13,977 bases of DNA from NCBI GenBank assembly GCA_937877465.1, contig CALFIT010000240.1, positions 1 to 13,977 of the forward strand, in the 5' to 3' direction. Origin of the DNA: an uncultured Bacteroidales bacterium. GTDB taxonomy: Bacteria > Bacteroidota > Bacteroidia > Bacteroidales > F082. Position numbers and translations under genes: made by a program. Under the pieces are notes generated by a model. The model was not told where the DNA came from. It worked only from the letters and a program-made list of their open reading frames with translations, and searched no databases. Shown piece after piece: positions 6,788-13,499 of this stretch. The stretch's first letter is position 1. Each line of letters starts with the position of its first letter.

Positions 6788-6796
6788 TATCTTTGC
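6788..6796 (+). promoter_or_regulatory. -7 promoter box upstream of radC
   Basis: TATCTTTGC fits TAnnTTTGC; a TTG at 6767-6769 is 18 bases upstream. The radC ATG is only 19 bases after the box, so the leader must be very short, about 12 bases. Confidence 0.68.
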
Positions 6797-6815
6797 CCCT
6801 GACAACCTCAACGAA

Positions 6816-7514
6816 ATGAGCACCGAGAAGAAATCCATCAAGGAATGGGCCGAAGACGACCGCCCACGCGAGAAGATGATTGCCAAAGGCAAGTCAGCGC
6901 TCAGCAACGCCGAGCTCATCGCCATCCTCATCGGGTCGGGCAACAATGAAATGTCGGCGGTGGAATTGTCGCGCGTCATCTTGGACAGCGTCGGCAACAA
7001 CCTCATCACCCTCTCCGACCTCACCTTGGACGACCTGATGCGGCACAAGGGCATCGGCGAAGCCAAGGCCATCACCATCATGGCCGCCCTCGAACTGGGC
7101 AAACGCCGCCGTAGCGCCGAAGCCAGCCAGAAAACCACCCTTGGAAACTCCGCCGACTGCTACGAACGCCTCCTGCCCTACGTCGACGACATGCGGCAAG
7201 AGCATTTCATCATCATCTACCTCAACCAGAAGCAATACGTGCTGAAGACCGAATGCGTCAGCAACGGCGGCGTCACCCACGCCATCGCCGACCCCAAAGT
7301 CATCTTCCGCAACGCCATCAGCATGGGTGCCACCGCACTCGTCATGGCCCACAACCACCCCTCGGGCAACCCCACGCCCAGCGTGGAGGACCGCCAACTG
7401 ACCAAGAAATTCATCTCAGCCGGAAAACTGTTGGACGTCAAAATCATCGACCACATCATCATCGGCAACGAACACTACTACAGCTTCCGCGACAACGGAG
7501 AAATGAACCTCTGA
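6816..7514 (+). CDS. radC: RadC family JAB/MPN-domain protein
   Basis: A 232-residue protein, the usual RadC length. The N-terminal helix-hairpin-helix region has DDRPREKM (14-21), a LSNAELIAILIGSG block (29-42) and HKGIGEAKA (77-85). The C-terminal JAB/MPN metalloprotease-like domain has AHNHPSGNPTPSVED (178-192), giving the JAMM zinc ligands His179, His181 and Asp192. The family's role is unsettled: the original radiation-repair phenotype was later assigned elsewhere, and RadC is widespread as a housekeeping gene and in mobile elements. Here it is a chromosomal-type copy, followed after 13 bases by the epimerase gene, so the two are probably co-transcribed. There is no Shine-Dalgarno. Confidence 0.95.
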   Translation: MSTEKKSIKEWAEDDRPREKMIAKGKSALSNAELIAILIGSGNNEMSAVELSRVILDSVGNNLITLSDLTLDDLMRHKGIGEAKAITIMAALELGKRRRSAEASQKTTLGNSADCYERLLPYVDDMRQEHFIIIYLNQKQYVLKTECVSNGGVTHAIADPKVIFRNAISMGATALVMAHNHPSGNPTPSVEDRQLTKKFISAGKLLDVKIIDHIIIGNEHYYSFRDNGEMNL

Positions 7515-7527
7515 AAACCCAACACCC

Positions 7528-8691
7528 ATGAAACTCGTCACCGTCATCGGGGCTCGTCCCCAAATCATCAAGGCCGCCGCACTGAGTCGCGCCATCCGAA
7601 ACCATTACGCCGACCAAATACGGGAAGTCATCGTCCACACGGGGCAGCACTACGACGACAACATGTCGCAGGTGTTCTTCGACGAGCTGCAAATCCCACG
7701 TCCCGACTACAACCTCAACGTCGGCTCGGCCTCGCACGGCGTGCAGACCGCCCGCATGACGGAAGGCATCGAGGACATATTAATAAAGGAGCGTCCCGAC
7801 TTCATCGTCCTCTACGGCGACACCAACTCGACCCTTGCTGGTGCCATTGCCGCCGCCAAGATCCATGTGCCCATCGTCCACATCGAGGCCGGGCTGCGCT
7901 CGTTCAACAAGGCCATGCCCGAAGAAATCAACCGCATCGTGTGCGACCACTGCTCCACCCTGCTCTTCACGCCCACGAAAGCAGGCTTGGAGAACTTGAA
8001 ACACGAAGGGTTCCCGATGGGCAATGAAAGACCCTATACCATCGACAACCCGAAGGTCTACCATTGCGGCGACATCATGTACGACAACAGCCTGCATTTC
8101 GCCGACATCGCCGAAGCGAAAACCAACATTATCAAGCGATTGGAGTTAGTTGACAAGCCATACATTTTGGCCACCATCCATCGCGACACCAACACCGACC
8201 GTCCCGAAAGGCTTGGCGCGATTTTCAAGGCCATGCTCCAACTTGCCGAGGAAAGCCCCATCGTGCTGCCGCTACATCCCAGGACAGCCAAACTTTTGAA
8301 GACCAACCTTGACGAAAACCTGCAAAAACAAATTTACAGTAGCCAGAATATCAAGCTGATACCACCTGTATCGTTTTTGGAGATGATTGCTTTAGAACGG
8401 CATTCCCAGCTCGTCATGACCGACTCGGGCGGCGTGCAGAAAGAAGCCTATTTCTTCAAGAAGCCTTGCATCATCCTCAGGCCCGAAACCGAATGGGTGG
8501 AAATCGTGCAGACTGGCAACGCCATCCTCACCGATGCCGACGAAGGGCGCATCATGCAGGCTTGGCAGCACTTCGAGAGCCATCCCGCCACCAATTTTCC
8601 CCCAATTTTCGGCGACGGCCACGCGGCGGAGTTCATGCTCAGTAGGATTCTTGAATGCTGTGCATGTCATTCCAAGCCCGACCTTTTATAG
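7528..8691 (+). CDS. wecB: UDP-N-acetylglucosamine 2-epimerase (non-hydrolysing)
   Basis: A 387-residue GT-B-fold epimerase. GARPQIIKAAALSR (8-21) is the N-terminal glycine-rich motif. By comparison with E. coli WecB, the catalytic candidates are Asp98 (YGDTNST), Glu120 (HIEAGLRS), Glu132/133 (MPEEINR) and His218 (ATIHRDTNT). TDSGGVQKEA (298-307) binds the UDP moiety. The family interconverts UDP-GlcNAc and UDP-ManNAc for surface polysaccharide; the GARPQ form also occurs in epimerases of UDP-diacetamido-glucuronate (WbpI type), so the substrate is not certain. No other polysaccharide gene is adjacent, only radC upstream. The last 12 residues (ECCACHSKPDLL) and the stop are encoded by a palindromic repeat beginning at 8653, so the native end was probably near AAEFMLSRIL. 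Confidence 0.92.
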   Translation: MKLVTVIGARPQIIKAAALSRAIRNHYADQIREVIVHTGQHYDDNMSQVFFDELQIPRPDYNLNVGSASHGVQTARMTEGIEDILIKERPDFIVLYGDTNSTLAGAIAAAKIHVPIVHIEAGLRSFNKAMPEEINRIVCDHCSTLLFTPTKAGLENLKHEGFPMGNERPYTIDNPKVYHCGDIMYDNSLHFADIAEAKTNIIKRLELVDKPYILATIHRDTNTDRPERLGAIFKAMLQLAEESPIVLPLHPRTAKLLKTNLDENLQKQIYSSQNIKLIPPVSFLEMIALERHSQLVMTDSGGVQKEAYFFKKPCIILRPETEWVEIVQTGNAILTDADEGRIMQAWQHFESHPATNFPPIFGDGHAAEFMLSRILECCACHSKPDLL

Positions 8692-8763
8692 ATTCCAGTC
8701 GCGCATGCCTCTGCAAGGAATGACATAAAAGGTCGGGCTGACAGGAATCTATGCACGGCATTC
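8653..8763. repeat. Nested palindromic element overlapping the wecB 3' end
   Basis: An imperfect palindrome of about 111 bases. The outer arms 8653-8665 and 8751-8763 pair over 13 bases with one G-T. ATTCC (8669-8673) can pair with GGAAT (8744-8748). The arms AGCCCGACCTTTTAT (8675-8689) and its exact complement (8725-8739) give 15 perfect pairs, and ATTCC (8692-8696) pairs with GGAAT (8717-8721). The centre 8690-8724, read on the minus strand, starts GTCATTCC and ends GGAATCT; the plus strand outside the 15-bp arms also starts GTCATTCC (8666) and ends GGAATCT (8750). One such unit is thus nested in another in opposite orientation. It may also serve as a transcription end for radC-wecB. Confidence 0.88.
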
Positions 8764-8785
8764 AAAATAATTTTCGTGTAAACCG

Positions 8786-8816
8786 TTGTAGATTAAGAAA
8801 AAATCCGTACCTTTGC
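8786..8816 (+). promoter_or_regulatory. Promoter of the rpsF-rpsR-rplI operon
   Basis: TTG at 8786-8788, a 19-base spacer, then TACCTTTGC at 8808-8816, matching the Bacteroidota promoter closely. The leader to the rpsF ATG is about 50 bases and AT-rich; I looked for an S6:S18-binding hairpin in it and saw no convincing one. Confidence 0.8.
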
Positions 8817-8872
8817 ACCCGCTATTGAAGCACACAACTATTACAAATTAAACATTTAATAATCAAACAGTT

Positions 8873-9229
8873 ATGAATCAGTACGAAACCGTTTTCATTT
8901 TAACTCCCGTTTTGTCTGACGAACAGATGAAGGAAGCGGTAAAGAAGTATGAAGATCAGCTGACCAAAAACGGGGCAGAGATCGTTCATGAAGAGAACTG
9001 GGGCATGCGCAAGCTCGCCTATCCCATCCAGAAGAAGTCCACGGGCTTCTACCAACTCATCGAGTACAAGGCCGAGGGCAATGTCATCGCCGATGTCGAA
9101 ACCGAACTGAAGCGCGACGAGCGCGTCATGCGTTTCCTCACCGTGAAGCTCGACAAGCACGCCATCGCCTACAACGAGAAGAAACGCAACAAGAAAGCCG
9201 AAGCCGCCGCTGCCGAAGCTCAAGCCTAA
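8873..9229 (+). CDS. rpsF: 30S ribosomal protein bS6
   Basis: A 118-residue protein starting MNQYETVFILTPVLSDEQ, the bS6 first beta-strand, with NWGMRKLAYPIQKKSTGFY (residues 42-60) and LKRDERVMRFLTVKLD (88-103), both family signatures. The C-terminus is an Ala/Glu/Lys-rich tail. bS6 binds bS18 on the 30S platform, and in other bacteria the S6:S18 pair represses its own operon. It is first in a three-gene operon; rpsR follows after 26 bases. There is no Shine-Dalgarno before the ATG. Confidence 0.97.
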   Translation: MNQYETVFILTPVLSDEQMKEAVKKYEDQLTKNGAEIVHEENWGMRKLAYPIQKKSTGFYQLIEYKAEGNVIADVETELKRDERVMRFLTVKLDKHAIAYNEKKRNKKAEAAAAEAQA

Positions 9230-9255
9230 TGTCGAACAACTAAAAAAGAAGAAAA

Positions 9256-9531
9256 ATGGCACAAGTGAACAACAACAACGACATCAAATACTTGACTCCC
9301 ATCGCGGTGGACACCAAGAGAAAGAAATACTGCCGCTTCAAGAAGAACCGCATCAAGTACATCGACTACAAAGACGCCGACTTCTTGCTGAAGTTCGTCA
9401 ACGAGCAAGGCAAGATCCTGCCTCGCCGCATCACCGGCACTTCAATGAAATACCAGCGCAAGGTTGCCCAAGCCGTCAAGCGTGCCCGCCACCTCGCCCT
9501 GATGCCATTCGTAGCAGATTGTTTGAAATAA
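9256..9531 (+). CDS. rpsR: 30S ribosomal protein bS18
   Basis: A 91-residue basic protein. KKYCRFKKNRIKYIDYKD (18-35) and the GKILPRRITGTSMKYQRKVAQAVKRARHLALMPF region (from residue 52) are the bS18 RNA-binding core. The first cysteine of the family's possible zinc site is present (Cys21), but no full four-cysteine set is seen, as in most bS18 proteins. It forms the platform heterodimer with bS6, encoded just upstream. The sequence before the start is A-rich with no Shine-Dalgarno. Confidence 0.97.
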   Translation: MAQVNNNNDIKYLTPIAVDTKRKKYCRFKKNRIKYIDYKDADFLLKFVNEQGKILPRRITGTSMKYQRKVAQAVKRARHLALMPFVADCLK

Positions 9532-9535
9532 TTTG

Positions 9536-9542
9536 AAGGAGG
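9536..9542 (+). promoter_or_regulatory. Perfect Shine-Dalgarno before rplI
   Basis: AAGGAGG ends 7 bases before the rplI ATG (9550), an optimal sequence and spacing. Most other starts in this window have no comparable site, and Bacteroidota ribosomes are known largely to ignore Shine-Dalgarno sequences. Confidence 0.8.
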
Positions 9543-9549
9543 ACAACAC

Positions 9550-9999
9550 ATGGATATCATTCTGAAACAAGACGTCAACAACTTAGGATATAAGAACGAC
9601 ATCGTAAGCGTGAAGCCCGGCTACGGCCGCAACTACCTCATCCCGCAAGGCTACGCCATCCTCGCCACCGAGCGCAACCGCAAGATCTTGGCCGAGGAAA
9701 TGCGCCAACAAGCCCACAAGGAACAGAAAATCAAGGACGAAGCCCTTGAGAAGGCCAAGGCTCTCGAAGGCCTGAAGCTGCAAATCCCCGCCAAGGCTGC
9801 CGCCACGGGCAAGATTTTCGGCTCGGTCAACACCATCATGATCGCCAATGCCATCAAGGAAGCCACCGGCATCGAGGTGGATCGCAAGCACATCGTCCTC
9901 AACGAAGACGCCATCAAGGAAGTGGGCGAATACACCGCCAAGCTGAGACTCCACAAAGAGGTGGCCGTCGACATCGACTTCAATGTCTTCGCCGAATAA
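9550..9999 (+). CDS. rplI: 50S ribosomal protein bL9
   Basis: A 149-residue protein, the standard bL9 length. The N-terminal domain has VNNLGYKNDIVSVKPGYGRNYLIPQGYA (10-37), the bL9 rRNA-binding signature. A long charged connecting helix rich in Lys, Glu and Ala follows (about 42-75). The C-terminal domain contains GKIFGSVNTIMI (86-97). It is the last gene of the rpsF-rpsR-rplI operon, 18 bases after rpsR. It is the only gene in the window with a perfect Shine-Dalgarno. A strong terminator follows. Confidence 0.97.
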   Translation: MDIILKQDVNNLGYKNDIVSVKPGYGRNYLIPQGYAILATERNRKILAEEMRQQAHKEQKIKDEALEKAKALEGLKLQIPAKAAATGKIFGSVNTIMIANAIKEATGIEVDRKHIVLNEDAIKEVGEYTAKLRLHKEVAVDIDFNVFAE

Positions 10000-10026
10000 G
10001 CAACCATTGATATTTTCACAAATTTT

Positions 10027-10057
10027 GGCTGTCCCAATGCACGGGGCAGCCATTTTT
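10027..10057 (+). terminator. Rho-independent terminator after rplI
   Basis: GGCTGTCCC (10027-10035) pairs with GGGGCAGCC (10043-10051) through 9 pairs, one of them T-G, around a 7-base loop. TTTTT is at 10053-10057. The -7 box of the next gene begins 3 bases after the T-tract. Confidence 0.92.
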
Positions 10058-10059
10058 CG

Positions 10060-10068
10060 TATTTTTGT
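10060..10068 (+). promoter_or_regulatory. Putative -7 box upstream of the SpoU methyltransferase
   Basis: TATTTTTGT resembles TAnnTTTGC but ends in T instead of C, and no TTG lies at a suitable distance; the position where -33 would fall is inside the terminator stem. It is 29 bases before the preferred ATG. Confidence 0.45.
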
Positions 10069-10097
10069 GGACGCTCTGCGTCAAAAAAGGAACCCTT

Positions 10098-10832
10098 ATG
10101 ATTACCAAGAACACCATTAAAACGATAGCTTCGCTGAAGCAGCAGAAGTTCCGCAAGGAGCAAGGGCTTTTCGTCGTGGAAGGCCGCAAGATGGTCGAAG
10201 AGCTGCTCAGCTCCGACTTCGAGACGGTGGGGCTTTACGCCACCGAGGCCTTTTTGTCCGGCCATCCCGCATTTGCCGGCGCCGAACCCGTCAGCACGGT
10301 GCAGATGGAACAGATGAGCGGGTTAGACACGCCACCGGGCATCCTCGCCGTGGCGAAAATCCCGACGCAAGGCGAAATCAGGACCTCCTCGCGCTTCGTG
10401 TTGGCCTTGGACGGCATCGCCAACCCCGGCAACATGGGCACGCTCATCCGCACGGCGGAGTGGTTCGGCATCGGCGACATGGTGTGCAGCCCCGACTGTG
10501 TGGAGATTTGGAACCCCAAGGTGGTCCAAGCCACGATGGGTTCGCTGTTCAGGGTCAAGGTTTGGGAGGCCGACCTCCCGCCCTATCTCCTGCAAGCCCG
10601 AAGCGAAGGCAAGGCCATCTACGGGGCTTTGCTTGAAGGCGAGAACCTGTTTGGGATGCGCGAGAAGCCCGAAGGCATCATCGTCATCGGGAGCGAGTCG
10701 CACGGCATCCGAGCGGAGGTGTTGCCTTGCATCACGCATCCCGTGACCATCCCTCGCGTGGGCGACAGCGTCACCGAATCGCTCAACGCGGCTGTGGCTG
10801 GAGGTATTATCATGGCTGAACTGACAAGATAG
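10098..10832 (+). CDS. TrmH/SpoU-family RNA 2'-O-ribose methyltransferase
   Basis: A 244-residue SPOUT enzyme. An N-terminal substrate-binding domain (SLKQQKFRKEQGLFVVEGRKMVEE, from residue 12) resembles the L30e-like domain of RlmB/TsnR-type enzymes. The trefoil-knot catalytic domain shows the three SpoU motifs: NPGNMGTLIRTA (109-120, with the conserved Asn and Arg), IGSESHGI (197-204) and VTESLNAAVAGGI (225-237). It transfers methyl from SAM to a ribose 2'-OH in rRNA or tRNA; which site cannot be told from sequence alone. The ATG at 10098 is chosen because an in-frame GTG at 10065 lies inside the probable promoter. It is monocistronic and convergent with the T9SS protein gene. Confidence 0.92.
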   Translation: MITKNTIKTIASLKQQKFRKEQGLFVVEGRKMVEELLSSDFETVGLYATEAFLSGHPAFAGAEPVSTVQMEQMSGLDTPPGILAVAKIPTQGEIRTSSRFVLALDGIANPGNMGTLIRTAEWFGIGDMVCSPDCVEIWNPKVVQATMGSLFRVKVWEADLPPYLLQARSEGKAIYGALLEGENLFGMREKPEGIIVIGSESHGIRAEVLPCITHPVTIPRVGDSVTESLNAAVAGGIIMAELTR

Positions 10833-10868
10833 TATTTGCGCAAAGCGGGTCACCGAACCCGACAAACA

Positions 10869-10902
10869 AAAAAATCCGCCCCAAGAAAGGAGCGGATTTT
10901 TT
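10869..10902. terminator. Bidirectional terminator between convergent genes
   Basis: AAAAAATCCGC (10869-10879) pairs with GCGGATTTTTT (10892-10902); the CC/GG inside extends the stem with one mismatch. A on the left arm and T on the right give T-tracts in both directions, so it can end the methyltransferase gene (+) and the T9SS protein gene (-). A second small hairpin, GTTCC/GGAAC (10907-10920), lies next to the minus-strand stop. Confidence 0.9.
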
Positions 10903-10926
10903 CGTTGTTCCCAAGGGAACCTTTTC

Positions 10927-13383
10927 TTACTTGGTGATGACCACGCGCTGCACGCTGTTGTTGCCGCTCATGTCATAGACGCTGAAGAAGTAGACTCCGG
11001 CTTCCATGTCGAGGGTGAGGGTCGTGCTGAAGCCGTTGAGCTTCTCGATGCGCACCAACTGGCCGGCCACGTTGTAGATGGCCACCGCGCTCAGGTTGTC
11101 GCCTTCGAGGGTGACAACGTTAGTGGCGGGGTTAGGATAGATGTTGGCCATTTGTTCGGCGTTCTCCTCCACGGCAGTGATGTCGGCATAGAGGGTGACG
11201 GGGATTTCGACGTGAGGCAGTTCCTCATCGTTGGTGTTGATGACCAAAGTGGCTTCGTAGTTGCCCTCTTCGAGGCCGATGGTGTTGAGGCTGAGGGTAA
11301 TGACATCGCTCTGGCCGCCCATGATGGAGCCTTCGGTCTTGTTGATGGAGGCCCAAGTGGCGGGGATGAGTTCGCCTTGGCAGTTGACGGTGATGAGCCA
11401 TGCGCCGCCGAAGCTGCCAGCGCTATAGCAGTGGCTGAAGCTATTGCCGCTGGTGCTGAGCCAGTTGCCGTCTTGTTCTTCGCCATATTCACCACCGTCC
11501 ATGGTCATGGGATATTCATTAGCGGCTTGGAGCAGCTCGACGGTAGCCCACATGGCTTGACCGGTCATATAGACGTCTTCGTCAAACTCGGCTTCGAGCC
11601 AAGTACCCAATTGGGTGGAGGTGAGGGTCTTCTCGGCAAGGAGTTCACCGGGTTGGTTGTGGAGGCCTTGGCCGTAGATGCGGAAGGTGTAGTGGTTGTC
11701 GGCCGACTTGTATTGCGAACCGATGTAATACTTCACCGAGGTGATCTTCATACCCATGGCAGCGCCGGCGTAAGCCGTGGCAGGCAGGCGGATACCCATC
11801 TCACGGAGATATTCGGCAGAGGAGCCGATGCCGTTACCTTCTTCACCATTGTGGTAGTAAAGGTCGGTGGTCTGGGTGCCTTCGCCGCCTTGACCGAAGT
11901 CGAGCCAGCCGGCCCAGTCGCCTATGGAGTTGCCGCTGTTGTCGATGGTGACGTCAACCGTGGTCATGTCGTCTTCGCCGAGGGTCTCGTGGATTTCCAT
12001 GGGGTCGATGGTCAGCACGGGAGCACTTTCGCCACCGATCTTCTTGAAGCTGAAGTTGTCGAGATAGTACTCGGAAGTGGCGGCGTTCTCAGGCGGATAG
12101 AAGTCCATGGCGCCGAGGGTGCGGCCCACCACGTTGTTGCCGAAGCTGTCCAAGCTCCACTGCCATTCGCAGACGAGGATTTCATCTTCACCAGGAGCGG
12201 TGTAGTAGTAGCGGGCGATGTCGGTGTCGGTATCGACATTCAGGCGGAAGTGCATCCAAGCGTCATACACGCAAGGCACGTCGGCGGTACCGTTGCTACC
12301 AGCATGGATGGTGCCGTGACCGGGGGCTTGGGTCGAGTTCTGACCATCGTTGGTCATGTGCAGATAGCACTGCATGGCCCAAGTGCTGTTGCTGCCGGCA
12401 AAGTGGTGCAGGATGTTGAAGTAGCCGTTCTTGCCTTCGGGGACGAGGATGTCGAACTCGAGGTCATAGTTGCCATTCTCTTCGTCGCCAAGGAGAAGGA
12501 CTTGGTCGTTGCCATAGGTGAGGTGACCGCATTGGGTGCCGTCGAAGTCGGCCACAACGCCGTCTTCGGCGCCGCCGGGAGCGTTGCTCCAAGTGGTCCA
12601 CCAGTCGTGACCGGCAGCAATGCCTTCAACAGCAATCTTGTTGCCCACGGTGTACTCCTCGAAAGGATCGAAGATCAGCACCTCGTCGTTGCTTTGCAGC
12701 GTGACTTCAAGGTTGTCGAGATAATACTCGGAAGTGGCGGCATTCTCAGGCGGATAGAAGTCCATGGCACCGAGGACGCGGTCGGTAACGTTTTCGCCGA
12801 AGCTGTCCAAGCTCCATTGCCATTCGGCATAGAGTTCTTCGGCTTCGCCAACCACATTGAAGTAAAGTTGGGCAACGTCGTTGTCGGCATCGACATGAAC
12901 GCGGAAGTGCATCCAAGCGTCGTAGACACAAGGCAGGTCGCAGGTGCCGTTGCTACCGGCGTGAACCGTGCCGTGGCCAGGGGCCTGAGTCGAGTTCTGA
13001 CCGTCGTTGGTCATGTGCATGTAAACCTGGATGGCCCAAGTGCTGTTGCTGCCAGCGAAGTGGTGCAGCACGTTGAAGTAACCATTCTTGCCTTCAGGAA
13101 CGTAGGCATCAAATTCGAGGTCGTAAACGCCCGTCGAGTGGTCGCCAAGTTGGACGACTTGGTCGTTGCCATAGGTGAAGTGGGCGGCCATCGAGCCACC
13201 AGCTTCATCAAACACACCATCCTCTGAGCCGCCGGGAGCGTTGCTCCAAGTGGTCCAAGGATCACCGTAGGTTTGAGCGATCTTAGCGCCGGCCACGCCG
13301 TCGTTGAAATCATAGCTCAACTGAGCGAAAGCATTGCCGCAAACAAAGGCAATCATCGCAATGAGTAAAGATACTTTTTTCAT
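10927..13383 (-). CDS. Large secreted protein with two jelly-roll domains and a T9SS sorting domain
   Basis: 818 residues from the ATG at 13383; the frame continues upstream to 13479, but that part covers the promoter. Residues 1-20 are a signal peptide ending AFA before Gln21. Two homologous domains follow, about 22-230 and 238-450, sharing WTTWSNAPGG, VPEGKNGYFN, LHHFAGSNSTWA, HMTNDGQNSTQAPGHGT, YDAWMHFR and GAMDFYPPENAATSEYYLDN; the pattern suggests LamG/concanavalin-like beta-sandwich folds that bind glycans or calcium, which is inference. A less recognisable region (about 455-675) follows, then an Ig-like domain (WASINKTEGSIMGGQSDVIT... VINTNDEELPHVEIPVTL, 677-731). A C-terminal type A sorting domain begins IYPNPATNVVTLEGDNL (748-764) and ends VQRVVITK. 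It is expected to cross the outer membrane by T9SS and be released or anchored. No catalytic residues are evident. Confidence 0.9.
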   Translation of the reverse strand: MKKVSLLIAMIAFVCGNAFAQLSYDFNDGVAGAKIAQTYGDPWTTWSNAPGGSEDGVFDEAGGSMAAHFTYGNDQVVQLGDHSTGVYDLEFDAYVPEGKNGYFNVLHHFAGSNSTWAIQVYMHMTNDGQNSTQAPGHGTVHAGSNGTCDLPCVYDAWMHFRVHVDADNDVAQLYFNVVGEAEELYAEWQWSLDSFGENVTDRVLGAMDFYPPENAATSEYYLDNLEVTLQSNDEVLIFDPFEEYTVGNKIAVEGIAAGHDWWTTWSNAPGGAEDGVVADFDGTQCGHLTYGNDQVLLLGDEENGNYDLEFDILVPEGKNGYFNILHHFAGSNSTWAMQCYLHMTNDGQNSTQAPGHGTIHAGSNGTADVPCVYDAWMHFRLNVDTDTDIARYYYTAPGEDEILVCEWQWSLDSFGNNVVGRTLGAMDFYPPENAATSEYYLDNFSFKKIGGESAPVLTIDPMEIHETLGEDDMTTVDVTIDNSGNSIGDWAGWLDFGQGGEGTQTTDLYYHNGEEGNGIGSSAEYLREMGIRLPATAYAGAAMGMKITSVKYYIGSQYKSADNHYTFRIYGQGLHNQPGELLAEKTLTSTQLGTWLEAEFDEDVYMTGQAMWATVELLQAANEYPMTMDGGEYGEEQDGNWLSTSGNSFSHCYSAGSFGGAWLITVNCQGELIPATWASINKTEGSIMGGQSDVITLSLNTIGLEEGNYEATLVINTNDEELPHVEIPVTLYADITAVEENAEQMANIYPNPATNVVTLEGDNLSAVAIYNVAGQLVRIEKLNGFSTTLTLDMEAGVYFFSVYDMSGNNSVQRVVITK
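12052..13257 (-). repeat. Tandem intragenic duplication, 657-bp period
   Basis: Copy 1 (13257-12709, residues 43-225) and copy 2 (12600-12052, residues 262-444) are similar at DNA and protein level. The offset is exactly 657 bases at three matching points checked: 12071/12728, 12381/13038 and 12574/13231. The 219-codon period therefore carries no net insertion or deletion between these points. The linkers differ more than the cores. Confidence 0.9.
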
Positions 13384-13449
13384 TTGATTGAAATTTTTAG
13401 TTAGTATTAAGTGAATTGTAACGTCGAAAGAACGTGCGAAAAACGCGCT

Positions 13450-13479
13450 GCAAATATAATCATTTTTTGGTTGATACAA
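13450..13479 (-). promoter_or_regulatory. Promoter of the T9SS cargo gene
   Basis: On the minus strand, TTG (13479-13477), an 18-base spacer and TATATTTGC (13458-13450) match the Bacteroidota promoter. The leader to the ATG at 13383 is about 60 bases. This supports the downstream start over the longer open frame. Confidence 0.78.
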
Positions 13480-13499
13480 GGGGATTGAGATTTTTTTTG

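Noticed and set aside
8690..8724. Invertible promoter switch between the 15-bp inverted repeats
   Set aside because: The 35-base segment contains no TAnnTTTGC box in either orientation and no recombinase gene is in the window. Inversion stays only a testable alternative.
8817..8872. Possible S6:S18-binding autoregulatory leader before rpsF
   Set aside because: The leader is short and AT-rich. No hairpin with a CCG bulge could be drawn convincingly by eye.
10065..10097. GTG start at 10065 for the SpoU methyltransferase
   Set aside because: The GTG lies inside the probable -7 box, directly after the rplI terminator. The ATG at 10098 gives the family-typical start.
11152..13227. A 691-codon open frame on the plus strand opposite the T9SS cargo gene
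   Set aside because: It is antisense to a gene with signal peptide, promoter, duplicated domains and sorting domain. Its translation is Val/Ala/Gly/Asp-rich with no recognisable motif, and it repeats only because the gene beneath it does. It looks like a product of codon bias in GC-rich DNA.
13384..13479. Longer N-terminus for the T9SS cargo protein (start at 13479)
   Set aside because: These codons contain the -7/-33 promoter elements, and a proper signal peptide begins at the ATG at 13383.
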